The notes under the pieces were generated by a model, which ran no database searches, had not been told where the DNA came from, and saw only the letters and a list, made by a program, of their open reading frames with translations. A stretch of 64,000 nucleotides of DNA, taken from assembly GCF_029478095.1 (NCBI RefSeq), contig NZ_JAKOAV010000016.1:23582-87581 (forward strand), read 5' to 3'. The DNA is from Pelotomaculum isophthalicicum JI (GTDB lineage Bacteria; Bacillota; Desulfotomaculia; Desulfotomaculales; Pelotomaculaceae). Positions 25,488 to 32,882 of this stretch are shown one piece after another (positions within the stretch are counted from its first letter, which is position 1; each line of letters begins with the position of its first letter). The translations under genes were made by a program, and so were the position numbers.

Positions 25488-25533
25488 GCCGCGTTATATG
25501 CCCAAAGGCCGCTAACGGAGAATTAGTTCTTAA
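25484..25533. repeat. Dispersed intergenic repeat, copy 2
   Basis: It begins ATGAGCCGCGTTATATGCCC and then AAAGGCC, matching the copy at 13672. It overlaps the stop of the preceding pilin gene. It could encode an 18-residue peptide MSRVICPKAANGELVLKR whose stop is TGA at 25538, overlapping the next gene's ATG at 25537; copy 1 would encode a shorter peptide with the same first six residues. Function unknown. Confidence 0.6.
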
Positions 25534-25536
25534 GAG

Positions 25537-26037
25537 ATGAAGCGAAATATAAAGATAAAAAGCCTGGTTAATCCTTTTGGAATTTCGTTAATTGAGGTAA
25601 TGATTGTAGTTGCCATTACCGGTGTGATCATCGCGCTTGTCTTGCCGGATTTTAATAGATTAATCGGGCGTTACAGCCTGGAATGCGTGGCCAGGGAAAT
25701 GGTTTCGGATATACGCGCTCTTCAACAAAATGCCATAAAAGACGAAAGCTTTGGTTATTGCGTGCTGTTTGACAATGCTGCAGATTGTTATCAGCTGATT
25801 AATACCGGCACAGGTGTAAACGCTTATAAAACAATAAAGCTTCCTGCCGGTGTGAATTTGGAACGTTCAACTTTTGACCAAACTAACGATAAACGTCTAT
25901 TTTTTACCGCGAGCGGAAATCCCTTCGGAGGGATAGGTGGTCATATCACTCTTCAGGACCGGGTAACCGAGGATTACCTGTATGTTATTATTGACTCCGT
26001 CGGCAGGGTGCGGATCAGCAAAAGCGCTCCCAAGTAG
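25537..26037 (+). CDS. GspH-like pseudopilin
   Basis: A protein of 166 residues. The N-terminal PFG-ISLIEVMIVVAITGVI is a type III signal with an isoleucine at +1 and glutamate at +5. The following helix (NRLIGRYSLECVAREMVSDI) and a strand-rich C-terminal half match GspH/FimT minor pilins. Its stop overlaps the next GTG by one base. Confidence 0.8.
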   Translation: MKRNIKIKSLVNPFGISLIEVMIVVAITGVIIALVLPDFNRLIGRYSLECVAREMVSDIRALQQNAIKDESFGYCVLFDNAADCYQLINTGTGVNAYKTIKLPAGVNLERSTFDQTNDKRLFFTASGNPFGGIGGHITLQDRVTEDYLYVIIDSVGRVRISKSAPK

Positions 26038-26474
26038 TGAAATCCATATTTAAAAAACCTTGTTTTCGCTGGGGTGCCAGGTTGAGACAAATTATTATAC
26101 AAAATGAGCGGGGCTTTACATTGATTGAAGTGCTGGTGGCATTAGCGATTCTCGCTGTGTCGCTTGTGGCGATGATGGACAGCTTCACTACGGCCAGCCG
26201 TGGTAATGCTGACGTATACCGTTATAATGTTGCTTTGTCGCTGGCTCAAAGCAAGATGGAAGAAATAAAAAACAACCCTTTTATTTCTGTGGCGGATATT
26301 GGTCCAGTTGATTTTACCGAGGAAAGCGACTATTCCGAATTTGCCGGTTATCAGTACACTGTAGCTGTCACAGACAACAATTTAATCAATAAAACGGTTG
26401 TCGTCACGGTTTATTACAATGATGAAGGTACCCCGAAAGAAGTGGCTCTGACGGGAGAAATTACGAGGAGGTGA
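26037..26474 (+). CDS. GspI/PilV-like pseudopilin
   Basis: A protein of 145 residues with a type III signal NERG-FTLIEVLVALAILAVS and the downstream pattern YNVALSLAQSKMEEIKNNP that is typical of GspI/PilV minor pilins. The GTG start overlaps the preceding stop by one base. Minor pseudopilins form the initiating tip complex. Confidence 0.82.
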   Translation: MKSIFKKPCFRWGARLRQIIIQNERGFTLIEVLVALAILAVSLVAMMDSFTTASRGNADVYRYNVALSLAQSKMEEIKNNPFISVADIGPVDFTEESDYSEFAGYQYTVAVTDNNLINKTVVVTVYYNDEGTPKEVALTGEITRR

Positions 26475-26478
26475 AACC

Positions 26479-27012
26479 GTGGGTCATCTTAAGAACGAGC
26501 GCGGTTTCACCCTGGTTGAATTAATGCTTTCGACTCTCTTGATGAGCATACTTTTCTTGACGGTATGGGATATTTTCAGCCAGTGCTCTATATTCTGGAG
26601 GCGGGCGGGAGATAAGGTGGATCTTTATGACAGCCTGCGCATATCGCTGGATAGGATGTGTAGGGAAATAATATGCGCGAAAAATATATCAACATTTAGT
26701 GACGTCAACAGCCTCACTTTTGTCAATGCTGATGGGGATACTATTCGCTATTATTGTAATTTAAATGAATTGCTTCGCAGGGAGAAGGGCGTATCAAGTC
26801 CGTTGGCGAGTGATATTGTAAATGTCAGTTTTACTTATACCACCAACGCGGGGCTGGTTATTGACCAGACCAATATTGCCGGACAAAAACTTTTGCCCAA
26901 TTGGACAGACTCCATAAGCCTTCTGACAATATCATTAACGGCGAGGAAACAAGGCGTTCCCGTTGGCCCGGTTGTTCTCACTCAAAAAGTTCGATTGAGG
27001 GCGTTGCCGTGA
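26479..27012 (+). CDS. GspJ/PilW-like pseudopilin
   Basis: A protein of 177 residues with a type III signal NERG-FTLVELMLSTLLMSI, followed by DSLRISLDRMCREII and a strand-rich part (INSLTFVN-like, then RYYCNLNELLRRE) as in GspJ/PilW. GTG start with GAGGAGG upstream. Its end overlaps the next gene by four bases. Confidence 0.82.
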   Translation: MGHLKNERGFTLVELMLSTLLMSILFLTVWDIFSQCSIFWRRAGDKVDLYDSLRISLDRMCREIICAKNISTFSDVNSLTFVNADGDTIRYYCNLNELLRREKGVSSPLASDIVNVSFTYTTNAGLVIDQTNIAGQKLLPNWTDSISLLTISLTARKQGVPVGPVVLTQKVRLRALP

Positions 27013-28052
27013 AAAGTATTGGTAGTGAATCCGGCCAGACACTTGTTTTGGTTGTGATGATTACATTGCTGATCCTATTACTAAGTTTTTCAACACTCAC
27101 TCTGGTTAGCGAGTGCCGCAAGGCATCCTTCGTAGAAAAAACAATGGTTCAGGCTTATTATATTGCAGATGCCGGTGTAGAGCGCGCACTTGCCAAAGTC
27201 AAGTCGGACAATGACTGGCTTTGGAATGAAGTTCATTTTGATTCTGATAGGGAAGTAGAATTTATCCTCAATCAAAACTATGCCGGCGGTGTAATCACCA
27301 GGGTAACAGTTAAAGAGGAAAGCATTTACCCTGCAGTTCCACTGTCTAGGGAAGATGTCGCTTATACCAATATTTTAATAATTTCGGAAGGCACTTGTGA
27401 AAATAGTAGAAAATCGCTTGAAGTGAGGGCAAGAGTAAATGCGCCGCTGCATTTCGCCAGGGGTGTGTGGGTTAATTCACCGGATTCGGAGTTTGGCAAC
27501 GGCAATGCCGGTGCTGTTACAGTGCCGCCCTTTCCGGCTCTGGATCTGTCGATGTATGAAAAAAACTATGATGTAAAATACATAGGCAATAAAACTATTT
27601 CCGGTGATTTCCAAGTCAACGGGATTGTATATGTTGCGGGTGATGTGACGATATCGGGGAATTATCGTGGGGTTGGCGCAATTGTTGCCGGAGGTAATGT
27701 ATATGTTTCAGGCGACTTGAAAAGATATCATGATGATCAAGCCAGCAGCCTGGCAATTTTATGTTTTGGCAGCGGAGGTATAACAATTGCTGACGGCAAA
27801 GAAGTCTGGGCATTGCTGTACACGCCTCCCGGCGGTCCATCGGACGTGCGGGTGGTCAATATCGGGAGCGCCGCAATAGTACACGGCAGTATCATCTGCG
27901 ATAAAATTATAATAAACCCTGCTGCCAATGCCCTGGTTCAATACGAAAAATCTTTATCAGATAATCAGCCGGATTGGACCACCACTAATATAAGCGTTAC
28001 TTCATGGCAGGAACCAAGTCCTTTATTACTAAATAAGAGGAGCATATTTTGA
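27009..28052 (+). CDS. PilX/GspK-like pilus component with beta-repeat domain
   Basis: The likely start is GTG 27009, overlapping the previous stop (GTGA), giving 347 residues; a longer upstream open frame is unlikely. Residues 9-35 form a hydrophobic helix after SGQTLVLVVMITLLILLL, and YYIADAGVERALAKVK is typical of PilX/GspK minor pilins. The C-terminal half has repeated short strands (VNGIVYVAGDVTISGNYRGV, then AIVAGGNVYVSGDL) suggesting a beta-helix. It probably acts at the pilus tip. Confidence 0.7.
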   Translation: MKSIGSESGQTLVLVVMITLLILLLSFSTLTLVSECRKASFVEKTMVQAYYIADAGVERALAKVKSDNDWLWNEVHFDSDREVEFILNQNYAGGVITRVTVKEESIYPAVPLSREDVAYTNILIISEGTCENSRKSLEVRARVNAPLHFARGVWVNSPDSEFGNGNAGAVTVPPFPALDLSMYEKNYDVKYIGNKTISGDFQVNGIVYVAGDVTISGNYRGVGAIVAGGNVYVSGDLKRYHDDQASSLAILCFGSGGITIADGKEVWALLYTPPGGPSDVRVVNIGSAAIVHGSIICDKIIINPAANALVQYEKSLSDNQPDWTTTNISVTSWQEPSPLLLNKRSIF

Positions 28053-29194
28053 AAAGGTTGTTAAGAAATGGCATTATCAGTCCTGCCGGTTTGAAAGCGT
28101 TGCTTGCCGGAAGATTGATCCGTAAGCTGGCGCCAAAGAAGACAGATTATGCGGCAGTTGACATCGGTTCAAGGGAAATCAAAGTAGTGCAAGTCAGTAT
28201 TGCGGACGGCAGCCCTGTGGTTACAGCTTCCGGCCGGCTTCCTACACCCGTGGGCGCTCTGGATACACCGATTAATGAAAGTGAATTGGTAAACGCGCTT
28301 AATAAGGTTATTTTGGCTTCAGGGATTCGTGTAAATGAAGTGATCGCCACTATCAGCGGCGACAGAGTAATCACGCGTCATGTCAAATTGCCGGTGATGC
28401 CTGCAAGGGAGTTGGAAGCCGCCGTAAACTTTGAAATTGAGAGATTTGTTCCAGTTCCTGTTGAGGAGTTAATCATAAGGTACGTTAATTTGGGTGTTAT
28501 CAAATCAGGTGGCGAGAGATTCTTTCATCTCCTGCTGGCGGCTGTGCCTGCTTCTTTTGTTTATGATTACTATGGTATTTTTGCCAAGGCTGGTCTGAAT
28601 ATCGCGGTGATCGATCTTCAGTCTCTCAGCCTGTGGCGTTTATTCAGCGGTCTCAAGACTTCCGCCGCGAGAAAAGGGACGGTGGGCATCTTTGACATCG
28701 GGGCGTCCACCACTCAGTTTTTGGTGGTACGAGACCGGGCACTTCAATTGACCAGGACGCTTCCTGTGGGCGGAAACCTGCTCACCCGGTCGTTGGCGGC
28801 GCACTACGGACTCGGCTATTTGGAAGCTCAGCGGATGAAAGAGGATGAGGGTGAGCTGTTTAGTGTTGAACAAGCCGCATCAGCAACCGCTAGCGCTATG
28901 CAAACGGACTTTTCATTGCGCGACGGACTTACCGGTTTGGTGCGTGAGATCCGCAGGTCACTTGATTACTATGCCGCCCAGGAGAACGCCACGGCGATTG
29001 AAAGGTATATCATCAGTGGTGGTACCAGCAAAATGAAAGGTTTTCGGGATTTTTTCGCTGAGGCAATGGGGACGCCGGTAGATTTTGGCTATCCGGGTGT
29101 GCCCGGCGTTCCGGGAGATGATCCAACTGCCGCCCGGTTCGATCCGGCTTTCGCGGTGGTTCTGGGTTCCGCGTTGCGTGAGGTGGTTGAATAA
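28049..29194 (+). CDS. pilM: PilM type IV pilus assembly ATPase-like protein
   Basis: A protein of 381 residues with the actin-like fold of PilM: YAAVDIGSREIKVVQV near residue 34 (phosphate 1), GIFDIGASTTQFLVVR near 214 and IERYIISGGTSKMKGF near 316. PilM binds PilN on the cytoplasmic face of the membrane. The TTG start overlaps the preceding stop by four bases with AAGAGG upstream. It heads the pilMNO alignment subcomplex. Confidence 0.92.
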   Translation: MKRLLRNGIISPAGLKALLAGRLIRKLAPKKTDYAAVDIGSREIKVVQVSIADGSPVVTASGRLPTPVGALDTPINESELVNALNKVILASGIRVNEVIATISGDRVITRHVKLPVMPARELEAAVNFEIERFVPVPVEELIIRYVNLGVIKSGGERFFHLLLAAVPASFVYDYYGIFAKAGLNIAVIDLQSLSLWRLFSGLKTSAARKGTVGIFDIGASTTQFLVVRDRALQLTRTLPVGGNLLTRSLAAHYGLGYLEAQRMKEDEGELFSVEQAASATASAMQTDFSLRDGLTGLVREIRRSLDYYAAQENATAIERYIISGGTSKMKGFRDFFAEAMGTPVDFGYPGVPGVPGDDPTAARFDPAFAVVLGSALREVVE

Positions 29195-29908
29195 ATGTAT
29201 AAGGTGAACATTTTACCTCTGGAGTTGCATGATAACATTAACTTTGATGTCAATAAACTGATTAAGGTAATGACAGTTTCTATTATTGCGGTTGTTCTGC
29301 TGATTGGCTATGGCGCTTTTGTTTTCAGGCTTTACATGACTGGAAAGGAAATTGCCGAGACGGAAAAAGAGTTGGCTCAGTTGCAAGATACCGTAAAACA
29401 GGTTGAGGAGATTAAAAAACAGCGGCAGAATAATGAATTAATTGTTCAGAATTTCAAAGATCTGGTTGATAATAGAAAGACTTGGTCAAATATGTTGGAA
29501 GAATTAAATTCTTATCTGCCTGTGGATATCTGGCTGGAGAGCATAGATGTGTCATTTATTGAACCGCAGAGCCCGGCCGGGATTGATGGACAGGGGGGCG
29601 GTCAGACTAAAACACAGGCCAAAGGTATGCCGGCCCGGTCACAAACAAATATTGACCGGACAGGCACCGGCAAGGAGTCAAATGTTGACCAGGACCTAAA
29701 AGGAATTTCACAACTAGCTGTACCGTCTCCAAACGTTCTAACTGTGGAGGGTTATTCCCGCAGTTTGCCTTCTGTCGGTATTTTTGTAAATAGTTTGGGC
29801 AAAATGCCATATATAAAAAAAATCAGGCTTAGTGAAATAAAAAAAGATGATGGACAAGCCGCCGTGAAGTTTAAAATTACGGCAACGATCGGGGAGAGTG
29901 GCGAGTAA
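29195..29908 (+). CDS. pilN: PilN-like pilus assembly protein
   Basis: A protein of 237 residues. The first residues (MYKVNILPLE) match the conserved PilN motif that binds PilM. One transmembrane helix spans about residues 28-48 and is followed by a coiled coil to about 90, then a ferredoxin-like fold. A low-complexity insert rich in Gly, Gln and Lys lies near residues 125-165, which is unusual. The gene follows pilM without gap. Confidence 0.85.
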   Translation: MYKVNILPLELHDNINFDVNKLIKVMTVSIIAVVLLIGYGAFVFRLYMTGKEIAETEKELAQLQDTVKQVEEIKKQRQNNELIVQNFKDLVDNRKTWSNMLEELNSYLPVDIWLESIDVSFIEPQSPAGIDGQGGGQTKTQAKGMPARSQTNIDRTGTGKESNVDQDLKGISQLAVPSPNVLTVEGYSRSLPSVGIFVNSLGKMPYIKKIRLSEIKKDDGQAAVKFKITATIGESGE

Positions 29909-30618
29909 TGCGGCAGGAATTGCAGTCCGGCCGGAGAACGATCCTGCTGGTTCTTGGAATCGTGGTCTTGTGCCTGGTTTTTATTAAATATGTTTTTATG
30001 CCACAGTATCACAGACAATGTGAAAACAATGACAGGATTGCCGACTTGCGGTCAAAATACCGGGCTGCGGTGGCAGCGGCGGAGTCATTGCAACGTGAAA
30101 CAGAGCTTGCCGGCAAAGTGACAGATCAGTTGAATGAGTATAAGGTGCTCTTTAACAACGTGATGGATGACGGGATGGCTTTTGTTTATATTGCTTTAAA
30201 GGCTATGGAGGCGCAGGTTGAGATCGTATCGGTAGTTCCCGCAGCGGTTCATGACAAAGGGACTTATCTGGAGTATCCGGTAAAGTTCGAAGTACGCGGC
30301 GGTTATCACGAAGTATGCAGTTTTATTAGGGAGATAGAGAGTTTCCCAAACTTAACTGAAATTAGAATGTTTAAAATAACTGGTTACGATAATAATATGA
30401 TTCGTCTACCGGATGCTGCTCAAAAAAAACAAAAAGCTATGGGTGAAGAGCTTCTGAAAATACCTCCGGCAAAATACGGCGAAGTAATGGCCACGCTTGA
30501 TATTGTTACTTATTCCTGCCCTTCGCCGGTGGCCGGGATGCATATGGAGCAAATTACAAATTGGGCTGTCGGGAGGGATAACGCTTTTCTAATGTCAGCT
30601 ATTAGGAATAAGAATTAG
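29908..30618 (+). CDS. pilO: PilO-like pilus assembly protein
   Basis: A protein of 236 residues with one N-terminal transmembrane helix (ILLVLGIVVLCLVFIKYVFM), a coiled coil and a ferredoxin-like domain (KFEVRGGYHEVCSFIREIE, then SFPNLTEI) as in PilO. PilO pairs with PilN to build the periplasmic or extracellular alignment frame. ATG overlaps the pilN stop by one base. No pilT, pilD or pilQ gene follows in the window. Confidence 0.85.
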   Translation: MRQELQSGRRTILLVLGIVVLCLVFIKYVFMPQYHRQCENNDRIADLRSKYRAAVAAAESLQRETELAGKVTDQLNEYKVLFNNVMDDGMAFVYIALKAMEAQVEIVSVVPAAVHDKGTYLEYPVKFEVRGGYHEVCSFIREIESFPNLTEIRMFKITGYDNNMIRLPDAAQKKQKAMGEELLKIPPAKYGEVMATLDIVTYSCPSPVAGMHMEQITNWAVGRDNAFLMSAIRNKN

Positions 30619-30752
30619 AATAAAAATAATATCATTTGTTGTTGTTATATGTTATTTTTTTATTTTTTGACGAATTATGTATGTAAAAGGGTTTTTGCCA
30701 TTAATGGGGAATAATTATAATAAGCGTTGTCGCATGATAAAGGGGGATATCT

Positions 30753-32177
30753 TTGCTGGATAAATCGACAATAAAAGAAGTATTGGACGTTGCAATGGCT
30801 AAAGGCGGTGATTTCGCGGATATTTTCATCGAAGAAAAGAAGACTACCGGTATCGGTTGCGAGGCGGGAAAAATTGAGCGGATACAGTCTGGTATGGACA
30901 TGGGGGCAGGGATTAGGGTTTTATCAGGTGATACGACAGCGTACGCGTATACTAACAATTTAACTCGCAAAGGTCTTGTAGAAGTGGCAAGGATAGTTAA
31001 CCATGCCGCGCATGGTTTAAAAAAAGAAGTTAGTTTGAATTTGACTAAGGTAAAGCCATCAGTTGATTTCATTTATAAAGAACGCCCGGATGAAGTGTCT
31101 ACAGAAAGGAAAGTCGCCGTGGTGGAGGCTGCCGACCGCACAGCCCGGGCGGTTGATTCCAACCAGATTAAACAGGTTATTGTCGGTTATGCGGACGTAG
31201 TACAGAAAGTGGTTATAGCAAACAGCGCCGGCGTATTTGTTGAAGATGAACGGATTCGCACACGTTTGTTAGTGCAGGCGGTGGCGGCGGCAGATGGTAA
31301 AATCCAAACAGGTTACGAGGCTGTAGGCAGCTTAAGCGGCTTTGAACTTTTTGACCGCTGCCATCCCGAAGAGGTTGCGGAAGTGGCGGCGCGCCGGTCT
31401 GTGCAGATGCTGGCGGCAAAGCCCGCGCCTGCCGGTAAGATGCCTGTAGTCATGGCTGGTGAAGCAGGCGGCACGATGGTGCATGAAGCATGTGGCCACG
31501 GCCTGGAGGCTGATCTCGTGCAGAAGGGTCTGTCCGTTTATGCTGGAAAGAAAGACCAAGAGGTGGCCTCCCCGGAAGTGACTGTGATTGACGATGCGAC
31601 CATAAGCGATCGGTATGGCTCCTACCGCTTTGATGATGAGGGAACCCCCGCGCGTAAAGTTGAACTAATCCGTAAGGGGATGTTGACAGACTACCTGTAC
31701 GACCGGCTGACTGCCATGAGGGAAACCAACGATTCTAACGGTCACGGCCGGCGGGAATCATATCAGCATAAACCCATTCCGCGAATGAGTAATACTTATA
31801 TTGCACCTGGCAAGACGGATCCGGATAAGATTATCGGGAATATAAGAGAAGGGTTGCTGGTTAAAAAGATGGGAGGTGGTCAGGTAAATACAACAACCGG
31901 AGATTTCGTTTTTGAGGTGACGGAGGGCTACTTGATCAAGGATGGTGAAACAGGCCCAATGGTGCGTGGCGCCACCCTGACCGGAAACGGGCCCGATGTG
32001 TTGCGTACCGTGGAAGCGGTTGGAAGCGATTTGGGTTTTACAATTGGTACCTGCGGTAAAGATGGACAAGGTGTTCCAGTGAGCGACGCGCAGCCCACCA
32101 TATCAATTAAACAGCTTATTATCGGGGGGACCGCTCATCCCCCGGAGAGGTCTGCGGGAAGGATTATCAGACTGTAG
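30753..32177 (+). CDS. tldD: TldD-family metalloprotease
   Basis: A protein of 474 residues. The zinc-site motif HEACGHGLEAD near residue 246 (HExxxH) and GGGQVNTTTGDFVFEV near 378 are those of TldD, which with TldE/PmbA degrades unfolded peptides and processes modified peptides. TTG start with GGGGG upstream. No tldE lies next to it in the window, so it may act as a single-subunit homologue. The gene is preceded by 134 bases without a gene. Confidence 0.9.
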   Translation: MLDKSTIKEVLDVAMAKGGDFADIFIEEKKTTGIGCEAGKIERIQSGMDMGAGIRVLSGDTTAYAYTNNLTRKGLVEVARIVNHAAHGLKKEVSLNLTKVKPSVDFIYKERPDEVSTERKVAVVEAADRTARAVDSNQIKQVIVGYADVVQKVVIANSAGVFVEDERIRTRLLVQAVAAADGKIQTGYEAVGSLSGFELFDRCHPEEVAEVAARRSVQMLAAKPAPAGKMPVVMAGEAGGTMVHEACGHGLEADLVQKGLSVYAGKKDQEVASPEVTVIDDATISDRYGSYRFDDEGTPARKVELIRKGMLTDYLYDRLTAMRETNDSNGHGRRESYQHKPIPRMSNTYIAPGKTDPDKIIGNIREGLLVKKMGGGQVNTTTGDFVFEVTEGYLIKDGETGPMVRGATLTGNGPDVLRTVEAVGSDLGFTIGTCGKDGQGVPVSDAQPTISIKQLIIGGTAHPPERSAGRIIRL

Positions 32178-32211
32178 CAGGGTCCCTGCTGAACTGGTTA
32201 ATGATATTAAC

Positions 32212-32238
32212 TAACTAACAACTAAAAGTTGTTAGTTA
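32212..32238 (+). repeat. Perfect 12-base inverted repeat downstream of tldD
   Basis: TAACTAACAACT and AGTTGTTAGTTA are separated by AAA. No T tract follows, so it is more likely an operator or RNA structure before the DUF3307 gene than a terminator. A second small palindrome, AGCAGGG/CCCTGCT, spans the tldD stop at 32176-32190. Confidence 0.6.
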
Positions 32239-32277
32239 TAGCTGAGTTGCAGGCTATAAACGGAGGCCGTATACTAC

Positions 32278-32616
32278 ATGAATATGTTTTCCTGGATGCT
32301 GGTAGGTCACATGGTAGGTGATTTTCTGCTTCAAACAGGCTGGATGGCTAAAAAAACTATCAACATTACTTCTTTATTAACCCATTGTTTGGTATACACT
32401 TTGACTATCTACATTGCTGTCTTGCCTGCGGGGGGTCTAAGTCTAAAGGCTATTATCGTTATCTTTGCCAGCCATATTGTTCTGGATCATAGAAAGTTTG
32501 TACTCTTCTGGGTTCGCCGGGTTAACAATGCTGAGAGTCTGCCATGGATGAATATTGTTATTGATCAGTGCTTTCACCTGTTGGTACTGGCATTAACGGC
32601 TCAGTATCTGAATTAG
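32278..32616 (+). CDS. DUF3307 membrane protein
   Basis: A protein of 112 residues with three to four hydrophobic segments and the motifs GHMVGDFLLQTGWMAKKT, THCLVYTLTIY and ASHIVLDHRKF that define DUF3307. The conserved His and Asp residues (HMVGD, SHIVLDH) suggest a metal-linked activity, but no function is known. Its start is behind a GGAGGCC sequence. Confidence 0.85.
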   Translation: MNMFSWMLVGHMVGDFLLQTGWMAKKTINITSLLTHCLVYTLTIYIAVLPAGGLSLKAIIVIFASHIVLDHRKFVLFWVRRVNNAESLPWMNIVIDQCFHLLVLALTAQYLN

Positions 32617-32652
32617 AGTAAATTAACGTTTGCAGGCTTGTATAATACAACA

Positions 32653-32840
32653 AAATTTTTATGGACAGGGTAGTTAAAATATGATAAAGTTTTTAACGAA
32701 GTGAAGACATGAGTTAGAAGACCTGCCTGATGTGCGGACTAACAACCTGCCACGAAAGAGGGGTGGTTAAGATAAGTAAAGAATTGGCCGCGAAGGTCTT
32801 TTCTCTCATGAAAGAGACCGTCGTGGTTTTTGTTTTTTGT
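32653..32840 (+). promoter_or_regulatory. Structured 5' leader of the heme/Fe-S oxidoreductase gene, riboswitch-like
   Basis: A TATAAT lies at 32641. The leader then folds into GTTAAAA/TTTTAAC (32673-32697), GTTAG/CTAAC (32713-32743) enclosing AGAAGACCTGCCTG, and CCAC/GTGG (32750-32766), and ends in a strong terminator at 32788-32826. The AGTTAGAAGACCTGCC string resembles the B12 box of cobalamin riboswitches with two mismatches, but the rest of that aptamer is not recognisable. It is most likely an attenuator or uncharacterised riboswitch for the next gene. Confidence 0.5.
32788..32840 (+). terminator. Terminator inside the oxidoreductase leader
   Basis: CCGCGA/TCGTGG and GGTCT/AGACC form a long interrupted stem, followed by TTTTTGTTTTTTG. 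It lies about 40 bases before the gene's start, so it would control its transcription. Confidence 0.85.
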
Positions 32841-32882
32841 TTTTCATGTTAGAAAAAGTACATATCAATATGAAGGGGGAGT

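Noticed and set aside
26901..27008. Upstream extension of the PilX-like gene
   Set aside because: It lies entirely within the previous pseudopilin gene in another frame; the GTGA overlap at 27009 is the natural start.
32713..32728. Cobalamin riboswitch
   Set aside because: A B12-box-like string is present with two mismatches, but the upstream G-rich core of the aptamer is missing.
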